Part shown: in pieces, positions 51,173 through 58,922 of the stretch
Layout: each line of letters starts with the position of its first letter
Numbering within the stretch: the stretch's first letter is position 1
NCBI GenBank assembly: GCA_022496785.1
Contig: SNAP01000006.1
Coordinates: 1-64,000, forward strand
From: Marinilabiliaceae bacterium JC040
GTDB taxonomy: Bacteria > Bacteroidota > Bacteroidia > Bacteroidales > Marinifilaceae
Length of the DNA stretch: 64,000 nt
Direction of reading: 5' to 3'
The notes under the pieces: generated by a model
Told to the model about the DNA's origin: nothing
Databases searched by the model: none
Seen by the model: the letters and a program-made list of their open reading frames with translations, nothing else
Position numbers and translations under genes: made by a program

Positions 51173-52495
51173 TTAATTAGAATTAAGTAGTTTGTTATTT
51201 AATGATTTAAGTGCATTAATTTTTTGATTTTCATCAAGAAGTATAGAAATATTGTGTTGACTACCACCATAAGAAATCATTCTTAAGGGTATATCTTTAA
51301 GAGAGTTTAGGACTTCTGACGCTAAACCAATATTATTAGCAATAAAGTCACCTACAACACAAATTATAGATTGATTTTTATTTATATCAATACATGCATA
51401 ATTTTTTAATTCCTCTATGATATAATCAAGTTTACTAGTGTCATCAATACTTAGGGAAACTGCTACCTCGGAAGTGGTAATCATATCAATAGGCGTTTTC
51501 CATTTTTCAAAGATTTCAAATATCTTTCTAAGGTATCCATAAGATAGAAGCATATTGGTAGATTTAATACTAATGGCTGTAATATTGTCTTTAGCAGCAA
51601 CAGCAAGAATCCCTTTTTTATTAGATGTTTTACTTATTTTTGTACCAATATCTTCAGGATTTAGCGTATTCTTAAGAAGTACTGGAATATTAAATTCTTT
51701 AGCTGGTTTTATACTAGATGGATGAAGAATTTTAGCTCCAAAATAAGCTAATTCAGCTGCTTCATCAAAAGGTAGATGTCTAACAGCTTCAGTCTTTTCT
51801 ACAAAACGAGGATCGTTATTTCTTATTCCATCAATATCTGTCCATATTTGTATTTCTTCAGCTTTAACAACAGCACCTATAATGGCAGCAGAATAGTCGC
51901 TACCACCTCTTTTAAGATTTGAAATATTACCAAAATTATCTCTACAAATATATCCTTGACTAATAAAGATTTGCTCGTTTTTATTCTCGTTTAGATTTTT
52001 AGAAAGATTAGTCTTTATAAATTTATAGTCAGGTTCACCATTTTTATCTAATCTCATAAAATCTAAGGCAGGAAGCATTATATTTTCTATATTCTCTTCT
52101 TGTAAATAGTAATGTAGTAGAAAAGTTGATATCAACTCACCTTGAGCTAGAATATTGTTTTTTTCTTCACTTATATTTTTACAGTTTATAATATCTCTAA
52201 TACAAGAGAAATGAAACTTAAGCATTATCCTACTTTTATCTATAAATGATTTCTTTGAGAATAATTCCTCAATTACATCATTATATTTCAATTCAAGAGA
52301 GTTTAATTCTTCATTTGCCGCTTTAATATTTCTTTCTTTAAGATATTCATTAATAGACACAAGAATATTTGTTGTACCAGACATGGCTGATAATACTATA
52401 ATTTTAATTCCTTTAGTGTTTAGAATTATATCTTTTAGGTTCTTTATTCTTTGAGCAGAACCAAGTGATGTTCCTCCGAATTTTAATACTTTCAT
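51173..52495 (-). CDS. lysC: Aspartate kinase (lysine-branch)
   Basis: Phosphorylates aspartate for the diaminopimelate/lysine and threonine pathways. N-terminal KVLKFGGTSLGSAQRI and SAMSGTTN, catalytic region VLAQGELISTFLL, KRGGSDYSAAIIG and IWTDIDGIRNNDPRFVEKTEAV, then two ACT-like regulatory segments (ITAISIKSTNMLLSYGYLRKIFEIF; IICVVGDFIANNIGLASEVLNSL). The true start is the ATG at 52495; the open frame continues to a TTG at 52585 that lies inside the leader. A leader with a lysine-rich peptide and terminator precedes it. Confidence 0.95.
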   Translation of the reverse strand: MKVLKFGGTSLGSAQRIKNLKDIILNTKGIKIIVLSAMSGTTNILVSINEYLKERNIKAANEELNSLELKYNDVIEELFSKKSFIDKSRIMLKFHFSCIRDIINCKNISEEKNNILAQGELISTFLLHYYLQEENIENIMLPALDFMRLDKNGEPDYKFIKTNLSKNLNENKNEQIFISQGYICRDNFGNISNLKRGGSDYSAAIIGAVVKAEEIQIWTDIDGIRNNDPRFVEKTEAVRHLPFDEAAELAYFGAKILHPSSIKPAKEFNIPVLLKNTLNPEDIGTKISKTSNKKGILAVAAKDNITAISIKSTNMLLSYGYLRKIFEIFEKWKTPIDMITTSEVAVSLSIDDTSKLDYIIEELKNYACIDINKNQSIICVVGDFIANNIGLASEVLNSLKDIPLRMISYGGSQHNISILLDENQKINALKSLNNKLLNSN

Positions 52496-52522
52496 TTTAA
52501 TATTTTTGATGAGATGTGAATA

Positions 52523-52556
52523 CAAAAAAAAGTCTACAGAGTTTGTAGACTTTTTT
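52523..52556 (-). terminator. Attenuator terminator in the lysC leader
   Basis: 14-bp stem AAAAAAGTCTACA / TGTAGACTTTTTT with a 5-base loop and a final T8 on the minus strand, 28 bases upstream of the lysC ATG. A terminator at this place before its own gene implies conditional read-through. Confidence 0.85.
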
Positions 52557-52590
52557 AGGATTTTACTAATTACTAAACGATACAAAACTC

Positions 52591-52632
52591 TTACAATAAC
52601 AGATATTTCTTCTGTTTATATTCGTTTTTCAT
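52591..52632 (-). CDS. Lysine-rich leader peptide of the lysC-lysA operon
   Basis: 14-codon frame ATG AAA AAC GAA TAT ... TTG TAA encoding MKNEYKQKKYLLL, with four Lys in 13 residues (positions 2, 6, 8, 9). It lies between the predicted promoter and the leader terminator. Its stop codon is directly followed by the putative antiterminator strand. The run of Lys codons suggests ribosome stalling under lysine shortage. The Leu triplet at the end is an alternative stalling point, but the downstream genes are for lysine. Confidence 0.7.
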   Translation of the reverse strand: MKNEYKQKKYLLL

Positions 52633-52692
52633 ATTTATTAATTGCACTGGAAGCATAATAATATCGATTGTAAGATTTTGATTAATGTGGAT

Positions 52693-52723
52693 GTAAAAGT
52701 ATAAATAAAATAGAGAAAACAAA
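52693..52723 (-). promoter_or_regulatory. Predicted promoter for the lysC-lysA leader
   Basis: On the minus strand, TTTG (52720-52723), 18 bases, then TACTTTTAC (52693-52701). The -33 box is exact and the -7 box is one base off the TAnnTTTG consensus. It would start transcription near 52685. Confidence 0.45.
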
Positions 52724-52763
52724 CAAAAATGTATTAATATTTACAAGTAAATATAAAAAATAA

Positions 52764-52832
52764 CAGAATGTTGGTTTTTATATTACAAGAGCTTCTCGTT
52801 TGAGAGGTAGTAACAAGATTAAAAACATTCTA
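52764..52832. promoter_or_regulatory. Structured inverted-repeat element upstream of the PspA cluster
   Basis: Outer arms AGAATGTT (52765-52772) and AACATTCT (52824-52831) are exact complements, extended by a T/A-rich pair after a small bulge. Inside is a second hairpin CTTCTC / GAGAGG (one G-U) with loop GTTT. It lies between the divergent lysC leader and the YbjN-like gene. No T-run follows, so it is more likely an RNA element or protein site than a terminator. Confidence 0.55.
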
Positions 52833-52902
52833 AAAGTTTTGTGTATTCTAAAGTTTTTACTAACTATACGTAAGAATTACTAATGCTAATTATAAAATAG
52901 AA

Positions 52903-53298
52903 ATGAAAGAAAATTTTAAGAAGATAAGAGAGTTCTTAATAGAACTTGAATATTCTATAAATAAGGAAGATAGAGAAGAAGAACTATTTGTAGTCTCTAA
53001 AGAAGAGTCAGGAATAGTAAATATGTTGATAGATTGTGAAGAGCCAATTTTGGTATTTGAGCAATATTTATTCGAGATGAAAAAAGAAAATTTATCAGTT
53101 TATAAAGAATTATTGATAAAGAATAGAGAAATAGTACATGGAGCATTTGTGCTAGATGAAACAGGAACGAAAATTATATTCAGAGATACTCTACAGATAG
53201 AGAATATAGACATGAATGAATTCCAAGGAACATTAAATTCATTGGAGTTGTTGTTGGCAGAGTATTCTGACAAGTTAATTGAATTTTCAAAATTATAA
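52903..53298 (+). CDS. YbjN-like (DUF2170-like) small protein at head of PspA cluster
   Basis: 131 aa, acidic, with an alpha-beta layout: N-terminal helix (NFKKIREFLIELEYSI), strands (EELFVVSKEESGIVNMLIDCEEPILVFEQYLFEM), then helix and EIVHGAFVLDETGTKIIFRDTLQIENIDMNEFQGTLNSLELLLAEYSDKLIEF. This matches the YbjN / secretion-chaperone-like fold; E. coli YjfI (DUF2170) occupies the same position in the yjfIJKL cluster. Twelve bases before the pspA homologue. Exact family uncertain. Confidence 0.62.
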   Translation: MKENFKKIREFLIELEYSINKEDREEELFVVSKEESGIVNMLIDCEEPILVFEQYLFEMKKENLSVYKELLIKNREIVHGAFVLDETGTKIIFRDTLQIENIDMNEFQGTLNSLELLLAEYSDKLIEFSKL

Positions 53299-53310
53299 AC
53301 AAACGAAAAG

Positions 53311-54012
53311 ATGGGAATATTTAGTAGACTATTTAAGATAGGCCAATCGGAGGCTCATGCTGTTGTAGATAAATTGGAGAATCCAATAAAAATGACAGAG
53401 CAAGGAATTAGAGATATGAAGAAAGATTTGTCAAAGACTTTAGAATCTTTAGCTGAAGTAAAAGCAATGGCAATTCGTTCAAAGAGAGAATTAGAACAAT
53501 CGAAAAGTGCAGCTCAAGATTATGAGAATAAAGCAATATTAATACTTAAAAAAGCAGAAGATGGCAGTTTAAGTGTTGAAGATGCAGATAGATTGGCAAG
53601 TGAAGCTTTAATGAAGAAGGAGCAATTACTAGAGACTGTAGCAAGAAACGAGGCAGAGATAAATCAATTTGATTCAAATATTTCAAAATTGGATGCTAGT
53701 GTTTCAAAATTACGTTCTAATATTTCTCATTACGAGAATGAATTGAAGACCTTGAAAGCACGTGCTAGAGTAAGTGAAGCTACAAAAAAGATAAATAAAT
53801 CGTTAGCAGGAGTAGATAGCGATAGCACAATAGCTATGTTGGAGAAGATGAAAGATAAAGTGAATCAGCAAGAGGCAGTAGCAGAAGCATATGGAGACAT
53901 TGCGGATCAAGGGAAATCAGTTGATGATGAGATAGATTCTGTATTGAAAGATTCACCAAACTTAAAAGCAAGTTCTGCATTAGAAGCTTTAAAGGCTAAA
54001 ATGAAAAAATAA
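53311..54012 (+). CDS. PspA/IM30 family membrane-stress protein
   Basis: ESCRT-III-like all-helical protein of 233 aa. N-terminal amphipathic MGIFSRLFKIGQSEAHAVVDKLENPIKMTEQGIRDM is the PspA/YjfJ signature, then a long coiled-coil hairpin (about 40-170) and a KMKDKVNQQEAVAEAYGDIAD helix. PspA proteins bind stressed inner membrane and form large assemblies. Here the partners are DUF4178, DUF350 and polyamine-type enzymes rather than PspF/B/C, so it is the YjfJ-like branch. Confidence 0.92.
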   Translation: MGIFSRLFKIGQSEAHAVVDKLENPIKMTEQGIRDMKKDLSKTLESLAEVKAMAIRSKRELEQSKSAAQDYENKAILILKKAEDGSLSVEDADRLASEALMKKEQLLETVARNEAEINQFDSNISKLDASVSKLRSNISHYENELKTLKARARVSEATKKINKSLAGVDSDSTIAMLEKMKDKVNQQEAVAEAYGDIADQGKSVDDEIDSVLKDSPNLKASSALEALKAKMKK

Positions 54013-54017
54013 TATAA

Positions 54018-54557
54018 ATGGGAATATTTGATTTTTTTAAAAAGAAAGATGTTCGTCGTTACGATGCAACAGATGTTCGAGTAGTAGATATGGAAGAAGG
54101 CTATGTGTTCGATTACGATCTTTCTACATGGACAGTATCAAAAACATATATTTATGATTGGGGAGATAATTTCTTTTCTAAGGATCATAAAATAACCAAT
54201 GGTAAGGATACTTATTATCTAAGTGTATGCGATGATGATGAATTAGAGATATCTTTATTAACTAAGGTTAGAATATCTAGTTTTGAAGTCGATATTCCAC
54301 ATTATATAAAAGAGAATGAAGAACCTCCTCGTAGAATAACTTATGAGGGGGTTGATTATACAAGGGAATCGGGTGAGGCTGGTTATATAAATGAAGGAGA
54401 CGATTGGGAAGAGATGATGTCGTGGACTTATTATGATATAGATAATAAGAGAATTTTGTGCATAGAACAATTCGATGAGGATGAATTTGAGGCGTCTTAT
54501 GGAAAGCTTATAAAGGAATATGAGATTTCAAATATATTACCTGGAAATAGAAATTAA
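54018..54557 (+). CDS. DUF4178-like protein
   Basis: 179 aa, beta-rich and acidic. It starts MGIFDFFKKKD, an amphipathic peptide almost like that of PspA, suggesting membrane association. Pattern VVDMEEGYVFDYDLSTWTVSKTYIYDWGDNFFSKDHKITNGKDTYYLSV followed by RITYEGVDYTRESGEAGYI and MMSWTYYDIDNKRILCIEQF resembles DUF4178 (or DUF2491/YjfK). Function of these families is not established. Five bases after pspA. Confidence 0.65.
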   Translation: MGIFDFFKKKDVRRYDATDVRVVDMEEGYVFDYDLSTWTVSKTYIYDWGDNFFSKDHKITNGKDTYYLSVCDDDELEISLLTKVRISSFEVDIPHYIKENEEPPRRITYEGVDYTRESGEAGYINEGDDWEEMMSWTYYDIDNKRILCIEQFDEDEFEASYGKLIKEYEISNILPGNRN

Positions 54558-54563
54558 AAAAAA

Positions 54564-55307
54564 ATGAAAAATATTTATTTAGTGGCATTAATAGCCGTTT
54601 TGTTATCCTCTTGTGGTAGTTCATATACATATGAAAAGCCACCAGTGGATAAGATTATAGTAGAGAAGTCTAACCTAACAAATTATTCTATCATATTGGC
54701 AGATATGGATTATGATGAGGGTAACGATCTTTATAAGCACAAGTATAGATTGATATATCAACCTCTTAGTAATCCTGATACATTATTGACAGAGAGTACA
54801 GATTGGTATAAAGTTTCTCCTGAGTATTTTCAAGAGCATGTCAACGATTTAGGGATGGCTTTAGCAACCATTAAGAATGGTGTAGCAGATAAAAAAGTAT
54901 CACCTGCTGGTTATGCAAATTATATTGGTAACGAGAAATATGGTAGATGGGAAAGAAGAGAGGGAGGAGGTTTTTGGCATTTCTATGGACAGTATATGTT
55001 TATGCGTTCAGTGTTTCATATGATGTCGCCAGTTTACTCTTCACATTACCTAGATTATAGAACTCATAGAGCTTATGGAAGGACATATTATGGTTCAGCA
55101 GGAAATGGAAGAACAATGTATGGAACAAACAGTTCTTATGGGAAATCTACTTCTTGGGGAACAAAATCGTCTACTTTTAAGCAAAGAGTAAGATCTAAAG
55201 TAAAGAAAAGTTCAGAGAGAATGAAGATGCGTCGTTATATGTCTAGAAATTCTTCAAGAAGAGGAACTAGTACTAGAAGATCGTATGGTGGAGGATTTGG
55301 TAAATAA
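54564..55307 (+). CDS. Lipoprotein with basic low-complexity C-terminus
   Basis: Lipobox AVLLSSC (Cys17). The N-terminal 150 residues hold SNLTNYSIILADMDYDEGNDLYKHKYRLIYQP and SPAGYANYIGNEKYGRWERREGGGFWHFYGQYMFM. The last 75 residues are rich in Ser, Arg, Gly and Lys (for example SKVKKSSERMKMRRYMSRN) and end SYGGGFGK, much like the tail of proteins in DUF350/PspA clusters. Possibly equivalent to DUF1190/DUF4247 proteins in that position. Function unknown. Confidence 0.65.
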   Translation: MKNIYLVALIAVLLSSCGSSYTYEKPPVDKIIVEKSNLTNYSIILADMDYDEGNDLYKHKYRLIYQPLSNPDTLLTESTDWYKVSPEYFQEHVNDLGMALATIKNGVADKKVSPAGYANYIGNEKYGRWERREGGGFWHFYGQYMFMRSVFHMMSPVYSSHYLDYRTHRAYGRTYYGSAGNGRTMYGTNSSYGKSTSWGTKSSTFKQRVRSKVKKSSERMKMRRYMSRNSSRRGTSTRRSYGGGFGK

Positions 55308-55320
55308 AAAAATATAGAAT

Positions 55321-56199
55321 ATGGAGAATTTATTGAATAATGAGACCGTATATACACTTATAGAGAGTCTTTCATATATACTAGCAGCATTTGTAGTAAT
55401 GTTTGTAGGTAAGGTGGTATATAATATCAGTCATAAAAGTATTAATGTGCAGAAAGAATTAGTGGATAATGATAATCTTGCTTTTTCAGTAGCACATGTA
55501 GGATATCTTGTAGGTTTATTATTGGCTGTAGGAAGTGCAATAGTAGGTCCATCAAAAGGTTTATTAATAGATATGATAGATATAGGTATTTATGGTTTAT
55601 TAGCGATAGTACTATTAAATTTATCAATCATTATAAATGACAAGTTTTTATTAAGAAAGTTTTCTGTTACCAAAGAGATAATAGAGGATAGGAATGTAGG
55701 AACAGGAGTTGTAGAGGCTGCAAGTTCAGTAGCATCAGGATTAATAATTTATGGAGCAATAAGTGGAGAATCGGATAATATCTTTAATGGATTAATGACG
55801 GCTTTATTGTTTTGGTTTATTGGTCAGATAGTTTTGATAATAACATCTTTTGTATATAATTTGATGACATCATACGATATACATGAACATATAGAGAAAG
55901 ACAATGTAGCAGTGGGAGTAGGATTTGCAGGATCGATGATAGCAATAGGAAATTTAATTCGTTTTGCAATAGAAGGTGAATTTGTAGGATGGGGAAATAT
56001 CTTAAGTGAAGTAGGTGTAGATGTATTAATAGGTTTATTATTATTACCAATAATACGCTATATAACAGATAAGATACTATTGCCTGGAGCTAAATTGACG
56101 GATGAGATAGTAAATCAAGAAAAACCAAATGTTGGAGCTGCATTAATAGAAGCATTTGCTTATATAGGTGGTTCTGTGCTATTAACATGGAGTTTATAA
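55321..56199 (+). CDS. Tandem DUF350 inner-membrane protein
   Basis: 292 aa with about eight transmembrane helices in two copies of a four-helix unit. Both copies carry the DUF350 pattern: DNLAFSVAHVGYLVGLLLAVGSAIVGPS and DRNVGTGVVEAASSVASGLIIYGAISG in the first, DNVAVGVGFAGSMIAIGNLIRFAIEG and EKPNVGAALIEAFAYIGGSVLLTWSL in the second. Homologous to E. coli YjfL. Role unknown, but consistently encoded with PspA-type proteins and aminopropyltransferases. Confidence 0.9.
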   Translation: MENLLNNETVYTLIESLSYILAAFVVMFVGKVVYNISHKSINVQKELVDNDNLAFSVAHVGYLVGLLLAVGSAIVGPSKGLLIDMIDIGIYGLLAIVLLNLSIIINDKFLLRKFSVTKEIIEDRNVGTGVVEAASSVASGLIIYGAISGESDNIFNGLMTALLFWFIGQIVLIITSFVYNLMTSYDIHEHIEKDNVAVGVGFAGSMIAIGNLIRFAIEGEFVGWGNILSEVGVDVLIGLLLLPIIRYITDKILLPGAKLTDEIVNQEKPNVGAALIEAFAYIGGSVLLTWSL

Positions 56200-56237
56200 A
56201 ATTCCATATTCTATTATAACAATATTCAAATAAATTA

Positions 56238-57779
56238 ATGAAAATCAAGTCTAATATTTTAAAGATATCAATCTTTGCGACTGGTCTTTCAGGGATTGTT
56301 GCGCAGTATATTCTGTCGACACTGGCTAGTTATTTTCTTGGAGATTCAACAGTACAATGGGCATTAACAGTATCGGTGATGCTTTTTGCTATGGGATTGG
56401 GAGCGAGAGTAAGTAAATACTTAGATAAAATGTTACTATCTAAGTTTATATTTATAGAGTATATACTTTCACTATTCGTATCTTTTGCTTCACTTTTCGT
56501 ATATCTTTATGCTTCTTATGGAGAATATTTAGGTATTGTAATTTATAGTTTAACAATAAGTATAGGTTTCTTAATCGGATTAGAAATACCAATAGTAATA
56601 AGATTAAACGATCAGTTTGAGAAGATAAAAGTAAATATATCATCAATATTAGAGAAGGATTATTATGGTAGTTTATTGGGAGGAATCTTTTTTGCTTTTG
56701 TAGGATTACCATATTTGGGATTGACATATACACCATTCATTTTAGGTTCAGTGAATTTCTTTGTAGCAACATTATTATTTGTGATGCTATATAAAGAATC
56801 TAAAGAGAAGTATAGAAAAACAATTTTATCTTTTGCAGCTTTTATAGTTATTGCAATAAGTTTAGGTTTAACATACGCAAAACCTATTATACTTTTTGGA
56901 GAGCAGAAGAGATATGTAGAGAAGGTAGTTTTTGCAGAACAATCATCATATCAAAGAATAGTATTAACTCAGTGGAAGAATGATTATTATTTATTTTTAA
57001 ATGGTAATAAGCAATTGAGTACAGTAGACGAAGAGATGTATCATGAGCCTTTAGTTCATCCGATAATGAAATTGGCTAAAGAGCATAAAAATGTATTGAT
57101 ATTAGGAGGAGGAGATGGATGTGCTGTAAGAGAAATCTTGAAACATAAAGGAGTAGAACATATAACTTTGGTTGATTTGGATCCTGAAATGACAAGATTA
57201 GCAAAGGAGAATAAAATATTATTAGGAATTAATAAAGGTTCATTCTTCGATAAGAGAGTGAAGATTATAAATCAGGATGGTTTAAATTTTCTTGAAGATT
57301 GTAAAGATTTTTATGATGTTATAATAGTAGATTTACCAGATCCAAGGACATTAGAATTGGCAAAATTGTATTCATTAGAATTTTATCATTTATGCAAATA
57401 TAGATTGAAGACTAATGGATTTATAATAACACAGTCTGGTAGTCCTTATTATGCTTCTAGGGCTTTTAAAACTATAAATAAGACAATAGAAGTAGCAGGT
57501 TTTTCAACACTTCCAATACATAATCAAGTAATAAGTTTTGGAGAATGGGGTTGGGTAATAGGAGCTAAGAATATGACAAAATCGGAATTGAAGAAAGCTT
57601 TTCTGAATATAAAATTTGATGATATATCTACAAGGTGGATAAATGAAGAAGCTTTATATTTATTATCATCTTTTGGTAAAGATATTTTTGATGCTGATAC
57701 ATCAAAATTGATGCCGAATAAAATTAGTAATCCTATATTATACAAGTATTACCTAAATGGTAAATGGGATTTATATTAA
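56238..57779 (+). CDS. Membrane-fused spermidine synthase-like aminopropyltransferase
   Basis: 513 aa. The N-terminal 215 residues form about seven transmembrane helices (for example SGIVAQYILSTLASYFLG, YILSLFVSFASLFVYLY, IVIYSLTISIGFLIGLEIP). The C-terminal catalytic domain has the SpeE motifs LILGGGDGCAVREIL, LVDLDPEM, NQDGLNFL and VIIVDLPDPRTLELA with the active-site Asp in DLPDP. It would transfer an aminopropyl group from decarboxylated SAM to an amine or other acceptor at the membrane. The next gene is an AdoMet decarboxylase homologue, which would supply the donor. Confidence 0.9.
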   Translation: MKIKSNILKISIFATGLSGIVAQYILSTLASYFLGDSTVQWALTVSVMLFAMGLGARVSKYLDKMLLSKFIFIEYILSLFVSFASLFVYLYASYGEYLGIVIYSLTISIGFLIGLEIPIVIRLNDQFEKIKVNISSILEKDYYGSLLGGIFFAFVGLPYLGLTYTPFILGSVNFFVATLLFVMLYKESKEKYRKTILSFAAFIVIAISLGLTYAKPIILFGEQKRYVEKVVFAEQSSYQRIVLTQWKNDYYLFLNGNKQLSTVDEEMYHEPLVHPIMKLAKEHKNVLILGGGDGCAVREILKHKGVEHITLVDLDPEMTRLAKENKILLGINKGSFFDKRVKIINQDGLNFLEDCKDFYDVIIVDLPDPRTLELAKLYSLEFYHLCKYRLKTNGFIITQSGSPYYASRAFKTINKTIEVAGFSTLPIHNQVISFGEWGWVIGAKNMTKSELKKAFLNIKFDDISTRWINEEALYLLSSFGKDIFDADTSKLMPNKISNPILYKYYLNGKWDLY

Positions 57780-57788
57780 AAGATAGAG

Positions 57789-58115
57789 ATGGATACAAAA
57801 GTAGAATATAAGAATGTGAAGGCTGAGATTTATAATTATAGATGTTGGGCAAAGGGTTGTGATGTAGATAGGATGTTGGAGATTATAAATGAGAGTTTAG
57901 AGTATTCAGGATATAATGTATTAGAATTTGTAGATTATAAATTTCCTGTAAAAGGTTACACATCAATGTGGCTTTTAGCAGAGAGTCATATGGCATTACA
58001 CTATTTTGCAGATGAGGATAAATATTATCTAGAATTAAGTGGATGTTGTGAGTTGATGAGTAAGAAGTTTAAGGAACATATTCAAATATATAAATTAGAA
58101 ATAGAAGAAATATAA
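57789..58115 (+). CDS. S-adenosylmethionine decarboxylase-like proenzyme
   Basis: 108 aa, the size of bacterial SpeD. The cleavage/pyruvoyl site is in LAESHMALHYF: Ser66 preceded by Glu65. His71 (five residues on) and Cys86 (twenty on) fall at the same spacing as Ser63, His68 and Cys83 of Thermotoga SpeD, so the enzyme looks intact. It would make decarboxylated SAM for the aminopropyltransferase encoded 9 bases upstream. The rest of the sequence is divergent from typical SpeD, so the acceptor and exact activity are not certain. Confidence 0.78.
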   Translation: MDTKVEYKNVKAEIYNYRCWAKGCDVDRMLEIINESLEYSGYNVLEFVDYKFPVKGYTSMWLLAESHMALHYFADEDKYYLELSGCCELMSKKFKEHIQIYKLEIEEI

Positions 58116-58120
58116 TAGAT

Positions 58121-58753
58121 ATGAAGACCTCAGTAGAAAGAACAATAAAGAATTTAGAGACAAATAATTTTGAAGTCTTTTATGTAGAGAATACAATAGA
58201 GGCATATGAATTATTTACAGAAGAAATATTCAAAGTATTATCTCCAAGGACAGTATCTTATGGAGATTCTTTGACAATGCATGAGTGTAGGATAATAGAC
58301 TTTCTAAAAGAGGAGAAAGATATAGATTTTATAGATACCTTTTCAGAGGATGATAGTTGGAGAGAGCAGATAATGAAGAGGAAAGAAGCCTTGAGTGCTG
58401 ATTTATTTGTTACAGGTACGAATGCAATAACAGAATCGGGTCAGTTGGTAAATCTTGATATGATAGGTAATAGAGTAGGAGGGATATGTTTTGGACCACG
58501 CTATGTTGTTTTATTCGTAGGTGTGAATAAGATAGTAAAGAATCTAGAAGAGGCTTTTAATAGAGTAAGGAATTTGGCAGCACCAGCAAATAGTAGAGTA
58601 CATGAGAATTTAAAGACTCCATGTAAGGTGACTGGGGTATGTCATGACTGTAAGAGTCCACAAAGATTGTGTAATACATGGACAATAAATGAGAAATCGT
58701 ATCCACAAAAGCGAATAAAGATAATCTTAATAAATGAAGAATTAGGATTTTAA
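58121..58753 (+). CDS. LUD-domain (DUF162/LutC-like) protein
   Basis: 210 aa with the LUD fold: VERTIKNLETNNFEVFYVENTIEAYELF, VSYGDSLTMHECRIIDFL, LFVTGTNAITESGQLVNLDMIGNRVGGICFGPRYVVLFVGVNKI, and a C-terminal Cys-rich stretch (CKVTGVCHDCKSPQRLC). LUD proteins of the LutC/YkgG group take part in lactate utilisation, but no LutA or LutB gene is near and the Cys-rich tail is characteristic of the standalone version. Five bases after the AdoMet decarboxylase gene, suggesting it is the last gene of the cluster, perhaps by chance. Confidence 0.85.
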   Translation: MKTSVERTIKNLETNNFEVFYVENTIEAYELFTEEIFKVLSPRTVSYGDSLTMHECRIIDFLKEEKDIDFIDTFSEDDSWREQIMKRKEALSADLFVTGTNAITESGQLVNLDMIGNRVGGICFGPRYVVLFVGVNKIVKNLEEAFNRVRNLAAPANSRVHENLKTPCKVTGVCHDCKSPQRLCNTWTINEKSYPQKRIKIILINEELGF

Positions 58754-58922
58754 ATTGAATCTAAATATACATATCTGTATATCAAATAAATAGTAGTACA
58801 CGCTAGTGTAATGACAATAAGGTAATAAAATCAAAATTGTAATTATTACAAGAAAAATTGATATTTATTGTTAATTATTTCTATTTTTACTAACTTGAAA
58901 GAAGAAAAAATATAAGTATTGT

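Larger units (their letters stand above)
52523..52640 (-). promoter_or_regulatory. Candidate lysine transcription attenuator (leader peptide, antiterminator, terminator)
   Basis: On the minus strand, GAGTTTTGTA (52581-52590, just after the leader stop) can pair with TACAAACTC (52539-52547), which is the loop and left arm of the terminator: nine pairs with one bulged T. Pairing would block the terminator. A separate small hairpin AACAGA / TCTGTT (52598-52616) lies over the Lys codons. A ribosome paused at Lys codons 8-9 would leave the antiterminator free; a ribosome at the stop codon would cover it. Confidence 0.65.
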
